From Heterostelium multicystogenum (Eukaryota; Evosea; Eumycetozoa; Acytosteliales; Acytosteliaceae), in assembly GCA_003667245.1 (NCBI GenBank), contig RCNN01000111.1, forward strand, positions 1 through 64,000: a stretch of DNA of 64,000 bases. The letters are read 5' to 3'. Positions 36,218 to 49,509 of the stretch are shown here, in pieces (the first letter of the stretch is position 1; each line of letters starts with the position of its first letter). A program made the position numbers and the translations under genes. Under the pieces are notes generated by a model. That model was not told where the DNA came from. It saw only the letters and a program-made list of their open reading frames with translations, and did not search any database.

Positions 36218-38802
36218 GTTGTTTTATCAGAGGTTTAACTTTATAAAGTTTGTAATAAATGGATTTAGATAGGTGGAAATAATGATTTCTTAGAGTGGCC
36301 AATTTCTACGGTAGCTAGCTTTTTGAGAAATGTAATAATTAAATATTCTGTTAAAATAGGAATTAAAAGAAAAACAACATGTTAATTATTTATAATTTAT
36401 AATTTTAATATTAATAATAATAATAATTCAAGAGAGTTTATCTCTAAAGATTAAAATAATTTACAAATTTGGAAAATTCAACAAAAACATTTCAAAATAT
36501 AAAAAACAAAAATTGATTGGATATTGGCAATGTTGACATAGGACTAGGAGTGGTCGGGACTTGAATATTCAAATTTGGCAAATAAAAGCAGGTGTGTTCT
36601 ACTTATTTTGTTATTTTATTGAATATTTGTCAAATTTGGTTTTCGAGTTGCACAAAGTGAATTTAGAAGTATCTTGTGATCCAAACTCGCCATTTAAATT
36701 ATGATGTCATGACTGCTTTAAAAAATAGTAATTATTACAGTGTCAAGAACCAAATCTATAATGGAATTGAAGAAAAAAAATAGTATTTTTTATGAAATAA
36801 TAATACTAATAATAATAATAATTATAATAATATTGGATTATAGATAAAGTAGTTGGAATCGATTGATAATTGATAATTAAATGAAAATTTTTGGAATTAA
36901 AAGATAATGAGTTGAAATTTAAAAAGATAGAAGATGAGATATAGATTGGAAATATTGGAAGTGGAAAGAAAAAGGATAATTATATATTATTTATTACTTA
37001 CAGAATATTATTTATTTATAAATATTGGGATATATATCTATTTAGAAATAATTGATTTTGGAATTGGATTGGACAAAGAATTATACTAGTTCTTAAGTTC
37101 AAATTACTGTTTACTATAAAGAGAATGATTGAAATGAATGCTCTAATTCTATTCCATTTATATGTTTGTGTTCCAGAGAAATAATCCAAAAAAATTAAAA
37201 ATAAATTAAAAATAAAAATAAAAATAAAATATTTAAAAATAAAAAAAGAAAATTTATTGTTATTATTCTTATTATTAATATTGTTATTTATTTTTAATTT
37301 ATCTGATTTTTGTGCTTTGTTATCGTGTGGTGAATCACCCCCACTTCCTTTTTTGCACATTTGGAAACAATAAAAATCAAAATGCTTTACAACATATGAA
37401 TGTTAAATAAATTGAGAAAAATATGCATCATCATACATTTCTTGCATTCTTAATATACACTTTTTTTATCCTTAATTGTGTAATTCAGGAACAACAACAA
37501 CAAAAGCAAAACCAACTGGAAATTCTCCTATGAATAGAATTAGTGTAGTAGTATTCTGTGTGTGGTTGTGGTCTATCGAGAGGGGAGCAGTAATATCTAA
37601 CCAGCTAATTAGAGCATTTTTGGTGATTTTGTCACCTAACCAAAAAATGAATTTTACGGAAAACAATTTCTTTGGAGATCTAAGATCATTACTATAAAAA
37701 CAAAGATTTTCAACCACACAAGAATAATTGCAAAAAATGAATGCAATGGTTTTGAAGTAGAACAATGCCATAAAATGACTGACAGGTGTCATAAAAATGA
37801 AAATAATGTGTCAAATTAATATTATTAATATTAATTTTTTTGTTGTTGTATGCAGTTAAGTTATTGAACCCTTAGACCCATCTACCATCATCTATCTACC
37901 TATGATACTACAAACCTCACACAAATTGTTTACACTCTTTAAATCCATTTGATAATTATCTATTCTGATAATATTTATCTTGAGAATCTGTTTTTATTTA
38001 GAACATGCTTTTCATTCAGTTAATAAAGAAAAAATGAAAATAAAACAAACTCATTTATTTGATTTAAAATAGTAAATCTAAAAAACAACACAACACCCAC
38101 ACTATCTTACCTGGTTTGTTTGTGTCAACTTGTTGTTATTGACACTCGTGTGTGTCAAAAAACTTCTCCACCATTTGAGAACATCTTCATTTGCGGTGGT
38201 AGAGTTTGGCATGCAGAATTAAAGATTTGTGAGGTGTTGCTTTCTCTGCTGTTGTTGTTGTTAGTGTGTTGATGTTATTTTGGCTACCTAAACCTCCCAT
38301 ATTCTGACCAAACCAACACCAACCATCCAATGTCAACTAAGCACATACCATTATAAAATTATCATACATATTACATCATATGATAACAACTAAATCATTA
38401 CTATAATCAGTTCTATCATTGTAATATTATTACTCCTCATTAGGTAAACACACATTCACACTCACATATATATATCATATATCAAACCACACATCATTCT
38501 CACACCCTCATTTATCTACTATTAATAGTAGATTAGCTATTGATTATGATAAATACATAGTCTACATCTATTGATTCGATTCATTGGTAATCCAATTAAT
38601 CTTAATTCAGATATCTGAATTATATATTTGATTAGAAAATTATTAATATTACCATAACTAATTCTGGTAGTTCGCTCTTATCCTTCCTGACTTAAACTTC
38701 TTACAAAAACATAACATTAAATTTTTATCTACCAAAACATCTTCAAAATCTATCTTAAGAGATTAATTGATTGTTTTCTTTGTACAAATCTAAGATGTTT
38801 AT
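36218..38802. other. Long intergenic region with weak coding signals
   Basis: Mostly AT-rich. A minus-strand frame at 37016-37360 starts MCKKGSGGDSPHDNKAQKSD then becomes AT-driven Phe/Ile-rich sequence, and a second minus frame lies at 37472-37792. I cannot tie them into a gene. Near 38122-38160 TGTCAA/TTGACAC words are repeated. Confidence 0.35.
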
Positions 38803-39539
38803 TTATGGGGTGATTTTAGTACCGAGTTTCTCAAGGAATAATGCTAGCCACTCAGAATGACCTGGCCATGCAACTGCGGTTGTGATGTTTTTGTCAGAGA
38901 TAGCTTTGTCGGTTGCAGTATCTTCGAAATGAGCACCTGCCAAGATAAGCTCTGGTTTGCATGCAGGGTATGATGTGCAGCGGATACCCTTGAGAACACC
39001 AGCTGCAGCCAAAATCTGTGGCCCATGACAGATAGAGGCAATTGGCTTGTTGGATTGGTGGAAGTGTTGGGTGAGTTCGATAACCTTGGGATTCAAACGA
39101 AGGAACTCTGGAGCACGACCTCCTGGGATGACGAGTGCATCATAGTCCTTTTCACAAGCCTTATCAAAGTCAAAGTTCAACTTAAAACGATGTCCACGCA
39201 ACTCAGTGTAGGTTTGTTCTCCTGGCAAGAAGTCATGTACAGCAGTGACACAGAAATCACCTGACTTTTTATCTGGTGAGATAACATGTACGACATGACC
39301 GACCATCTCAAGGCATTGGAAAGGGACCATCACTTCATAGTCCTCACTAAATAAACAAACAATTAGTATAGTTTACTAAAGCTGTTTAACTAGTTGATTT
39401 AAACCTACACATAGTCACCAATGATCATTAAAATCTATTTAAATAATTTAAATATATCAGTTAATAGTTCATGACTCACTACTACAACAACAGAAACAAC
39501 TACTAAACATCAATTATTTCATACCTTTTTTTTTGTCAT
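38803..39539 (-). CDS. DJ-1/PfpI family protein
   Basis: Intact three-exon gene of 194 residues. Exon 1 is only 15 nt (39525-39539), encoding MTKKK. Exon 2 is 26 nt (39409-39434), and exon 3 is 38803-39346. The exon lengths sum to 585 nt, exactly 195 codons. The joined N-terminus ILMIIGDYVEDYE is the first strand and Glu turn of the DJ-1/PfpI fold. The nucleophile elbow is IASICHGPQ (Cys, followed by His), and ALVIPGGRAPEFLR is also typical. The length and sequence fit the PfpI/YhbO-type branch (protease- or deglycase-like) more than human DJ-1. Without the two tiny exons the first strand of the fold is missing, which supports this model. Cytosolic; the substrate is unknown. Confidence 0.9.
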
Positions 39540-39825
39540 TTTATTTGTTTTGTAATTCTCTTTAAATGAATAATAATAATTAATATGTTTTATTCTTGCA
39601 GATAATGATTTGATATTAAATGGTTACGCAAATACCAAACTGTTTTAAATATCTTTTATTTGAATTTTAATTAAACAAAAAACATTGATGTTCACTATTT
39701 GGGTCATTTTATCAAAATCAAGCTAATCTTAAACTCCAACTTTGGTGCATTTATGATTTTTTATCATTATTTATTCGTACATTTTATAAATATCATACAA
39801 CAACAAACAACTGTTGTTGCATTTA

Positions 39826-42800
39826 TTAATGGTCATTTGATATCTTTTGCAATTTCTCTTGCATTTTCTTACTGTCAAGCTTGAATTTTCTTTGTTTTTT
39901 GTAGTAGGCGATACCTGCTACTGTTGCGCATATGATAACTGCACCACCAACGACGACACCAGTGACAATCTTCCATGTGTTTGAGCTCTTTGATCCACAT
40001 GATTTATCGTTGATTTTGTCAATATTCACCAGTGCACTGAAGTCTGGATCGATCACACATTCGTTGCAATGAGGGATATTTATACCCAATAGCATTTCAC
40101 TGTCATCTGAGGTAGTTTCATTGACCAAGACCACCGAAGAGTATGACCGCTTTCCATCTGTAACTGCAACACTGGTGAATCTACCGAAGAACTCAACGTC
40201 TTCACTGAACACTCTGATAAATTGGATGGTTGTACCATCATTGTTTGTTTCTATCGAGAGTGGTTCACGAGTGCATTTGTCAAGTGTCACAGGCGAGCGA
40301 TACACAAATCTGAGTGTTGAAAGTGCATCTTGATAGTTCCATCCGGTAACATTGGCTGAGATCTTGACAGAGTTTGGTGCAAGATTAATTTGTTCTCCAC
40401 CAAACTCTATGATTGCCGTCGATGTTTTGTTGGTTATTTGAACGATAGACTGGATTGATAGTGATTCCATAGGCACCAGATCCTTGTCATAAGTATAGAA
40501 CACCGACTGTAGACCATTGGAATTAATTATTCTATCGATTGTCCAGTTGGAAGTGAGTCGAATCTCTTTTAATATTTTGGCCATATCATCAATCTCTTGA
40601 ATAGCTACAATGGAGAAGTCGAATTTGTAACCTTTGTACTCGATGGATGCTGAAGGTGTTTGTGCTGTTGATGTTTATATCTGGACCTGGTGCGAGTTGT
40701 TGATCACACTTGATTCCGAAATAGGAAGGATAACAATCACATTTACCTTCCGAATTGCACTGACCATTTCCTGAGCAGTTGGAGTATTGTTTCTCGCAAA
40801 AAGCAATGTTGTCTCCAGGAGTGCTTAACACAAGTACCATTGAATTAGATTTAAAGACATATCCGCCATCTGACAGAATCAAACTTTGATATCCAACATT
40901 TAGGGGTCCTTGGAGAATGCATTGAACAAATTCTTTCGATTCATTGATTACTGGACAACTCTTGCCAGCAATAGTAATAGTTGTCATGTTCTGACCACTG
41001 TAGTTTCCATAAAATGTGATGTTTCCTCCATTAATTCCAAGTATTGTCGCACCTGTTACTTTTGGATATAGTAATTCCCAACATATGGAATTCTGTGACT
41101 GTTGAATATTCGTTTTCGATAGTGATGTTCTTCAGACCTCCTTGCATTCGGGGACAAGCGACTTCGTAAAAAACACGTTCTGCTCGTACTTGGTTTGTTG
41201 GTATTATTTCACATTTGAACCCATCTAAGTAAAAGTTGGTATAGTTCGTGTAACCAATGGTCAAGTTTAGATCAGCTGTAATCAATACACAGTCCGATGC
41301 TTGTGCAATTGACATATTGAGCACAATGATACTCAGAATTTCATATGTAATATCAATTGAAACATTGGACCGGTTGGAAAGCACAATGTTTGGTGATCGA
41401 TTCGATAGATCAATATTATACAAGAATCTTCTGTTGTTCTGCAATTTTGTTAGACGTGGATCACAATCGGAAGGATATCCCCAACCAAGATTGCTTCCAA
41501 CAATTGTAATGGTAGCAGCATCATACGAAATATAATGCTTCGTATAGTTGAGTGCTTGAGAATATTCGTGTAAGTATTATCATAATGATTTGATTGATTG
41601 ATCAATAAGTGTAAATACATACGACAAACATATTTCTTGAAATCGAAACTCCTAAAGAATGGTGTATCTCTAAAGTCATTGCTTCCAATTGGGAAATAGC
41701 ACTTGAAACATGATGGTATATCTGTAAGACTGGTATTTTTCATCCAGATCATATCGACTTTGCATGCTTCATCACTTATATAATTGATACCTATGTTGTC
41801 ACTGAAAAATACCCATCCAAATAATGAATTGAAGTATGAATCAGGAACCGCACCTGTAAGTAAATTCGATTGTAGATTCAGACTTTTACTGGTTCCATAA
41901 ATGATTGGACCTTTTACAGTAAGATTTGGAAATTCTGTTAAACCTTCACCTATATATCCCCTTTAAAAATATAAGTTAGGAAACAATGAAATCATTTATA
42001 AATATATATTTAAAGAGCAAGAAACCTACAAATTTGTTAGGTCATTTGGGATAATGTTATATGGGAATTGTGAAAAAGTCTTTCCTCCATTTTTGCTAAA
42101 TGTGCTGGATAGGTGATTAAATATTAGTCCTGTGAAACAATGAAAGTGAGTGGATGTTACATACGTAAAGTTGTATATCGATAGGTTTTGTGGAGTGAAA
42201 TTTGAGACTGGACCATTGATGTCTAATATTTTGAAAGCTTTGGCAGGACCGCTTAAAACAAATGATGGTGCTATCTCTGTCGGTTGTGTTTTAACGTATG
42301 TTTGTCTATTTAATATAATTAATTAATACAAATTGGTTATTGGTATATTTAATTAGGTTACTTACAAAGTTCTAAGATTTGTGGTATCAATGTTAATAGT
42401 TGTATTAACATTATATAAAGTAAGAATTCTGTATTTTTTATATGTATAGTAATAATATAAATCGGTTTTAATTAATTATTTATGCCAATCGAAAGAGGGG
42501 TTTTAGATATATTGATCTTACAGAGATAATGAGAACGGTCCTGTTCTAATAATAGATGTATTAAAAGTTATTGATGTATGATTCATTCCTAGACCAATAT
42601 TCCTAGATATTATTTGAAAACACCATTGTTAGCAATGTACAACTATAGTTATAACTAACAATAATAATCTATTCCATACAAGTAATTGATATTGGAAACT
42701 TGACCTGGAATGTAATTTAATGTTGTTATGGGACTCTCTGGTAACCTTCAATTAAGTTAATAATTAGATTGGATAGCTAAGAATGATTCAAATAAATACA

Positions 42801-43436
42801 TACATCAGAGTTGTGAGATAAGTAGGGTGAAGTAAATAGGAAGGTATGACAGTGATAGAAGATGAATAGATGTTTAAACTAGTCATCGTATTTACTAGAA
42901 TCTTCTGAGGTATACTCGTTATTTGATTGTCCCTGTGTGCAAAATAGACTATACTTGGCATTCCTGTTTGATTTATCATATCGAGGAGGTTTAAACTTGG
43001 GTCTTTTAAAACAATGTTTCTTTTGCTCATGGTGAAGGATGTCAATTTTGAAAAAGTAAACATTTCAAGAGTCCTATTTGGAAATCCCATATCAGTGATA
43101 GTACCAGAGTCATAAAATGTTCTATGGGATACCACTCTATTAATAACTATGATCAAACATTAGAATTTTTAACTACTTACATCTCTGTTAAAAATCCATT
43201 GGCATCACAATTCGGAGTTATACCATTTCCAGCTTTTCCACACGATAGATCACTGATATTATAGTCCATTTGATATTGCTGAATGATCCATTGAACAGAT
43301 TCAACTTTGAATACATTGGTTAATATCAAATTTGTCACTTTATCTTATAAAACCTACTTTCTTCCGGTGGAATGGCATTGATAGCTTTTAATTCAATCAA
43401 ACATATAAATACAAATAGGAAATATATTTGTCTCAT
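39826..43436 (-). CDS. LRR-TIG-EGF transmembrane glycoprotein
   Basis: Dictyostelid cell-surface protein type. The start at 43436 gives a signal peptide (MRQIYFLFVFICLIELKAIN). It is followed by the usual N-terminal cap (VQWIIQQYQMDYN) and leucine-rich repeats spread over several small exons (for example 42788-43156), with GTATGT/GTAAGT donors at repeat edges. Then come beta domains including an IPT/TIG-like region (MTTITIAGKSCPVINESKEF), an EGF-like module (CSGNGQCNSEGKCDCYP) near 40750, a further beta region, one transmembrane helix (VTGVVVGGAVIICATVAGIA) and a short basic tail. Frame breaks lie near 40640, 41050 and 41560. This domain set is shared with Tgr-like adhesion/recognition proteins, but whether it is an allorecognition gene cannot be told. 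Confidence 0.75.
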
Positions 43437-44385
43437 TTCTTAAAGATATAGTGTAGAGTGAATCTAATGTCTACAAAAATCAATGTTCAATCTTATTCGC
43501 ATCCAGAACAAACTGGATATTATTCATAAAAATAAAAAAAATAAAAATAAATATCTTTGTAAAACAAATCAAAACTGAAACCCAAAAGATATTATTTTGA
43601 GATGACTGGTTTCGTCCTCCAAGTCGTAAACTTAAAAAAATTTGAGAGATTAATTTTTAAAAAATTTGAGAAAATCTCTTTTTTATTAAAACCTACAATG
43701 TTTGAATACCAGTGTGGCTTTGCATTAAATAAAGAAAGGTCATCTAAATAGCTTTTATCCAAAGTAGCATTGATTAGTATAGGAGAGAATTGATGATCAC
43801 ATCGTTAGAAACTATCATCCAAAAGGATTTAATCAAGAGGCTGTGAATCGTCTAACTGTTTATAAAGTAGGAGTGAGGTTACTGTATAACTCCATCACAC
43901 ATTTGGGATAGCATAGAATCGATATTGTATTTTAGGTATGCTTGAAATGCTCCTGAAGGTTACTCCTTCATTGTAAGTTGATCATCAGTTACTTTATCTG
44001 TGGGTTTCCTTATCAGATTTCAACTCTGTAATACTCCTGATAGAAGGATACTGAAAGTAACACAATTACTTAATTTATAAAATTTATAAAAATCAGAAAT
44101 CGATAAAGGTGAAAGAACTAACAATTCTAATTCATATTTACTTAAAACATTTGTATCATTGTTTTTTTTAGAGGATTACCCTGATTGGGTTATTTTGGTT
44201 TTTAACAAAGTCCACTGCTTGAAAAGAGCTACATCTGTGAGCTTTTCGATCATATATCTGATATTTGATCAATATCGTTATTATTAAACATCACAGATCT
44301 ATCAAAAGGTGCAACCAATGGGTTTTCCTGCTTATTTTTGGTTGTAGAAGTTGAAAATTAGTTTCTTCATTTTTAACAATCATTA
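43437..44385. other. Intergenic spacer
   Basis: AT-rich with no supported gene. It contains the glycoprotein promoter and the downstream flank of tRNA-Lys. Confidence 0.5.
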
Positions 44386-44393
44386 TGCGCGCA
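44386..44393. promoter_or_regulatory. GC palindrome TGCGCGCA downstream of tRNA-Lys
   Basis: Same 8-mer as behind tRNA-Phe, 26-27 bp past the 3' end of the tRNA read in its own direction. The preceding bases also agree (CCCGTAT versus CCCATTA in tRNA direction). Confidence 0.6.
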
Positions 44394-44419
44394 ATACGGG
44401 CATTATTTTAAAAAGAAAC

Positions 44420-44491
44420 GCCCAATGTGGGGCTCGAACCCACGACCACACGGTTAAGAGCCGTGCGCTCTACCGACTGAGCTAACCGGGC
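44420..44491 (-). tRNA. tRNA-Lys (CTT)
   Basis: 72-nt cloverleaf: acceptor GCCCGGT/ATTGGGC, A box TTAGCTCAGTCGG, anticodon arm CACGG-CTCTTAA-CCGTG, T loop TTCGAGC. No intron. Followed by TTTCTTTTT, a likely terminator. Confidence 0.96.
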
Positions 44492-45616
44492 TGTTGATGA
44501 AATTGAAAATTTTCTAATATAGTATATTTGATATTCATTTTTAATTGTATCTGAAGGATGATAAAATTTGTATATTTTAAAAATGGATACATTAAATGAC
44601 TTATGTGAACAAATCAACTGCGCAATGAGGCACAAACTTCTAAAGTATTTATTGGCTTGACAAAACAAACAAGAAACAACCAGCAAATTCTTATATCGAA
44701 AGATCAAGATTGATATTTCTGGGATACGATAACATTCTTTGCTAAAATTAAGTGAATAAGCAACCAATTGTCCTAAGAAAATAGTTAATACTTTTCAAAT
44801 ATATATATCATGATATATTTAGAAAAAAACCAATACAAGTGATAAAGGCAGACTCTTGAAGAGGACCACCACCCAAACTACGTGGCAAACAACTTACCAA
44901 AACAGTAAATCACTACAATTTCTTCGAATGTTGAGAACATGCTAATTGTGATTTTACAACATGTTTGCATTATTTTATTTTATTAATAAAATCCCAACAA
45001 TTTAGTTAGGTTTTTATTATTGCGAAACATATTAATTAAACAAATCACTATTTTGTTATTATTATTATTGTTGTTTGTTATTATAATCAATTTTTGCAAA
45101 ATAAATAAATAAATAAAATTAACTTAATAAGGAGTCTATTGAGGGAGAGAGAGAGAGTGGTGTGTTGCTGTTGTTGTTTTTATTTCTTTGTTGATATGGT
45201 ATGATCTGGAGGTGTGTATCATTGTTTGTTTGACAACATCTCCAATAAACAACAACAACAACTCACATCAACAATCACCATACAAATAAATAATAATAGT
45301 TACTTACGTACTCTTATTTTGTACTTGTTGTTACCACAAATATATTATTAATAATAATAATATCAGTAATAACATCACATGCGTATTTACTTCGGATTAT
45401 TATTAATATTAATATCATTACTGTTGTTAATATAATAAACCAGTTAATTAATATTATCTTATCAAAATAATAAACAACAAACATCAAACAAGCAACAACA
45501 ATAAAACTCATTCCCCATTTATCAAATAAAGGAAGTAGAACTAGGTACAGAAGAGTTGAGTTGTTGTTGTTGTTTTTTATTAGTGCCACATATTATTATT
45601 ATTATTATTATTATTA

Positions 45617-45667
<51 letters not shown>

Positions 45668-45987
45668 GATACGAATTATTTTATTTCACATATTGTCTTA
45701 ATTATCCATCCATACCGAAATAGATTAGATTTGATCAGGATTAGCAAGTGCAATATATATTTATTATAATAATTATTATTATCATCGAACCTTTGTACAT
45801 ATTCTATTTAAATTTCACATTATACCTCTAAAATCTAATCTACTTATCTATTTATTTTTCATGATATATATCTTGTTATCTTGTTTTATATTTGTAAATA
45901 ATAATAATAATAATTAAATTTATATATTATAAATTATAATCAAGTGTTATTATTATACTTGCTATTATGTAATATATAGAGATAATA
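44492..45987. other. Intergenic spacer
   Basis: AT-rich, no gene supported. Includes a long ATT microsatellite annotated separately. Confidence 0.55.
45593..45667. repeat. (ATT)n microsatellite
   Basis: About 25 near-perfect TTA/ATT units with one interruption near 45618, upstream of the ankyrin gene. Its length is uncertain in a draft assembly. Confidence 0.9.
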
Positions 45988-48652
45988 ATGACACAAACAC
46001 AACTATTAGTAGAGACAACTACTGCCTCAATCTCGATAGGTCATCAGTTAAGTACTTCCTTAACGATCGATAATAATAATAGTAATAATGGAAATGGTGG
46101 TGGTAGTTCACTGGAGGTAACTTCATCCATATTAAATCACCATCACCACCAAAGAAAGAATAGTAATAACAAAAGCAATAATGACATACTACACAATCAC
46201 CAGAGAAAGAATAGTTCAAACAAGAGCAACAGTTTAATGCTCTACCACCAACAGCAAGCTCCAGTTGTTGACAATTTTTACAAAATTGTTTAAAAAAATT
46301 GTTTGGCAATCAAGTTTTGTTCAAAACGATCCTCTCTCAGGTCTATCAGATCAATCAGAGACTGCGACTTTGTCCAGCAGTTACAACCAACTTGCAGCAA
46401 TCGGTTGGTGTCATTCACACAAGGTTTTACGATCAGATTATTAGTGTGGATTGGATCATCAGCAATCACTACTACGCTTTATTATATGACAAGATAACCA
46501 GGAAACAACCCCTATATGGGTGGAGATCTCACCATTTAGACCAATTAGCATTAGCTGGTCAGAATAATCTCCTTAAACTACTGTTTTACAAGCCCGAAAC
46601 CAACCCAATCTTTACAGTCAACTGTTTGGACAAAGCGGCAGAAGGTGGTCACCTTTCTCTTGTTATGTTTTTAAATCAATATAGAACCGAAGGATGTACA
46701 TCAAATGCAATGGATCAAGCAGCCAAGTATGTCAACAACTTATTTAAAGTTTTTAAAAATCTTACTAACATTTAAATAGAAATGGTTATTTAAAAGTAGT
46801 TAAATGGTTACATTATAATAGGAATGAAGGATGTACATCGGATGCAATAGATATGGCTGCTGCCAATGGATATCTAAAGGTTGTAAAATTTTTGCACGAA
46901 AATAGAACAGAAGGTTGCACTTTTCATGCTATGGACCAAGCAGCGGCCAACGGACATTTATCAGTTGTCAAATTTCTCTACGAAGTTCGTGGTGAACGAG
47001 GTACAGATGAGGGATTTGTTGGTGCAGCAAGAGCTGGTCACTTGGAGATTGTAGCTTTCTTTTGGGAAGTAATCAGGTATCCAATTGGATTCTCTGTATT
47101 TTTAGCAGCCGCAGCAAATGGACATTTAGACGTGCTTAGTTATATCAGTGTGAACATTGCTATTGGTAACTCTGCATACACTCAGGATAACTACTATCGA
47201 GCCTTGGAAAGTGCTTCTCGCAACGGGCACTTCTACGTTGTAAAATATATTTGGGCATTCATTGACACAAAAAAACGAACCAATGCTTTGATTCTAGCTG
47301 CTAAAAGAGGTGATATGAATATTGTGACTTTTCTCCACCAACTACAGCTTGAAGGTACAACCTTTGAGGCAATGGACTTAGCTGCATCCAATGGTCATTT
47401 GGATATTGTAAAATGGCTTCACCAAAATAGAACTGAAGGAGCAAGCAACCAAGCATTAAATGGTAGCTCGTAAGTATCCTTTAATATTTATATTATACTT
47501 GTCATTTTTTAAATGTTTCTAATGTTTTTCTTGAATAAGCTACCATGGCCATTTAGATGTTGTTAAATTCTTACATGAAAATAGGACAGAAGGTGGAACC
47601 AACAGAGCATTAGATTTTGCCGCTGCCAATGGCCATTTTGATGTGGTTAAGTTCTTAAATGAAAATAGAAATGAAGGATTTACATCGTATGCGCTTGAGC
47701 ATTCTTGTATTGTAAGTTATCAATCAAATATTTTATCCTTTAATATCATATTAATGCATGGTTGTTATTTTTAGAATGGTCATATCGATATAGTAAAATA
47801 TTTAGCAAGTAATAAAAATGTAGGATGTTCGATGAATACATTAAAGATGGCATGCGAAGGTGGACATTTGGAGATTGTTAAGTTTTTGTGTAAAACATTC
47901 ACCAACCATAATTATACTCAAGCTTTGATTGCAGCCGCGAAAAAGGATCTTGAGATTACAAAATATATATTAGAAAATACTCCTAACCATCAACCGCAAG
48001 ATTTGATTCGACCATCAGTTTTTGGTGAGCGCAATCGCATCCGGGCATTCAGATATATTTCACTATCTTATAAAGCTTGTTAATATTGAAGTAATTGGCT
48101 ACAACTATCTATTCAACATAGCAAGCTTCCATTCACAGTTTGATGTTCTCAGATATCTCATTGAAGAAGTACCAGTCAGTCAACATCGAAATGTGGATTT
48201 ATGTATAAGTTTTCTTGTAAATCAGGGTCATGTCGAGTGTCTTCAGAGATTTATGAAACTACACAATAGAATAGTTGTTGATTTGGACATATCAGATACA
48301 AATTTCCACTTGCTATGCTACAATGGACACATTGGCATGATCAAGCATGTTGCACTTCCAAGACATTTTAATGAGAGTAATAGACTCTCTGCACTCAGAA
48401 ATGGTCATATTTCCATTTACTTTTTTTTTAAACACCTATAATCCTGGCTACTCTGAAAGAGAAATCGAATTGGCCATCAGCAAAGGTTATCTGGTTGTGC
48501 TGAAACACATCGTTGAGAACTCTCCGAGGCCTATTTCCAACTTGACAGCATTGATTGACCAAGCTAAAGCAACTAAGTTCAACAACATTCTTTGTTATCT
48601 ACAAAACTTGAAAGAGATTCAAAACAACAAACGATGGTCGATATTTAAATAA
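45988..48652 (+). CDS. Ankyrin-repeat protein (dictyostelid expansion type)
   Basis: The N-terminus is Asn/His/Gln-rich (MTQTQLLVETTTASISIG..). A one-base break near 46280 leads to the domain LFKTILSQVYQINQRLR that often opens these proteins. At least ten ankyrin-like units of the form AAANGHLxVVKFLHENRTEG follow. Introns at about 46728-46779, 47471-47540 and 47709-47774 fall inside or at the edge of repeats, as expected for a gene grown by repeat duplication. A further break is near 48020 and another near 48430. The protein ends YLQNLKEIQNNKRWSIFK. Generic protein-protein interaction role; the partner is unknown. The N-terminal Asn-rich block could be a separate small gene. Confidence 0.8.
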
Positions 48653-49302
48653 TTAAATAGCGAAAAAAATCAAACTAATATTTATTAAAGACCCTAATAA
48701 TCAATCTATATCTGTATTATTTGATTGAAATTTTGTTATATTCGTACTACTTGATGTTTTTTTTAAATCTATAATATAATTTAGTAGTAGGGTAATAGTT
48801 TAAATTTCAGATATCTCCCTTTTGGGAAAACCCTTTTGTTAACATTGTTTTTGAGTATTAACCAAATAGATATTTATGGTAGGAGAAAGGTGTCTCAATA
48901 GTTGACTGAGTAGTTAAATTTTGTAGGATTTACTCATCCTTTGAAAAATGGCTACCTAAACCTTTTCAAGGACTTTTTGTTTTTTTTTGTTTTTTTTTGT
49001 TATAACCATACAGTTGTTTATTTAAGGTAGGGTTTAGAAGCCTACAGATTTCTTTTTTTTACAACCACAGGCCGGTTGTGATGACCATCATTTTATAGAG
49101 GCATGACTGCCTATTATTATTGGAGCAAGGTGTTTTAACAGTGGACTGTTAAGTATTTCGAAGCGACAGAAGATTTTAAGAGTACACCAATGGTTTACGT
49201 AGTTGAGGGCTTCGCTTGTCAATTTACATATTCTTCATGGCGGGATGGTATCATACAGACTTGAAAGTACATGGGTTCACTGGAAGTGTATGGGGAAAAA
49301 CT
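48653..49302. other. Intergenic region with T runs
   Basis: Two related ~25-bp words (GGTGTCTCAATAGTTGACTG at 48889 and GGTGTTTTAACAGTGGACTG at 49129) suggest an old repeat. Poly-T runs lie at 48978-49000. No gene. Confidence 0.4.
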
Positions 49303-49375
49303 GGAAAACCCGGGATTCGAACCCACGACCCAAGGCGTCACAAGCAGACTACCATACCACATCATCTATTCTGCC
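49303..49375 (-). ncRNA. Degenerate tRNA-like sequence
   Basis: 73 nt, exactly tRNA length, 62 bp from tRNA-Thr and in the same orientation. It has a good T arm (GTGGG-TTCGAAT-CCCGG, 4 of 5 pairs), a partial acceptor pairing (GGCAGAA with GTTTTCC, 5 of 7), a D-loop-like TGGTATGGTAG and a GTG triplet where the anticodon would be, but a poor anticodon stem. Probably a tRNA pseudogene, perhaps from a His tRNA. It lacks the downstream GC palindrome seen behind the three good tRNAs. Confidence 0.35.
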
Positions 49376-49404
49376 TTGGGCTCAAGGACTTTCTGTTTTA
49401 CTAC

Positions 49405-49412
49405 CGCATGCG
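49405..49412. promoter_or_regulatory. GC palindrome CGCATGCG downstream of tRNA-Thr
   Basis: An 8-bp palindrome of the same purine-pyrimidine alternating type as those behind the other two tRNAs, about 25 bp past the tRNA-Thr 3' end. The sequence differs (CGCATGCG versus TGCGCGCA). Confidence 0.5.
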
Positions 49413-49437
49413 TAAATAAAATATTTTGTTATTTGTT

Positions 49438-49509
49438 GGCTCAACCGAGAATCGAACTCGGGGCCTCAGGTTTACAAGACCTGCGCTCTGCCAGCTGAGC
49501 TATTAAGCC
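49438..49509 (-). tRNA. tRNA-Thr (TGT)
   Basis: 72-nt cloverleaf: acceptor GGCTTAA/TTGAGCC, A box ATAGCTCAGCTGG, anticodon arm CAGGT-CTTGTAA-ACCTG, T loop TTCGATT. No intron. The first T run downstream (ATTTTATTT) is about 15 nt away. Confidence 0.96.

Noticed and set aside
37472..37792. Minus-strand 106-codon frame with hydrophobic C-terminus as a gene
   Set aside because: No start context, homology or neighbouring exons, and the amino-acid usage follows base composition.
45593..45667. ATT array as a CRISPR-like or functional repeat array
   Set aside because: A plain trinucleotide microsatellite without spacers.
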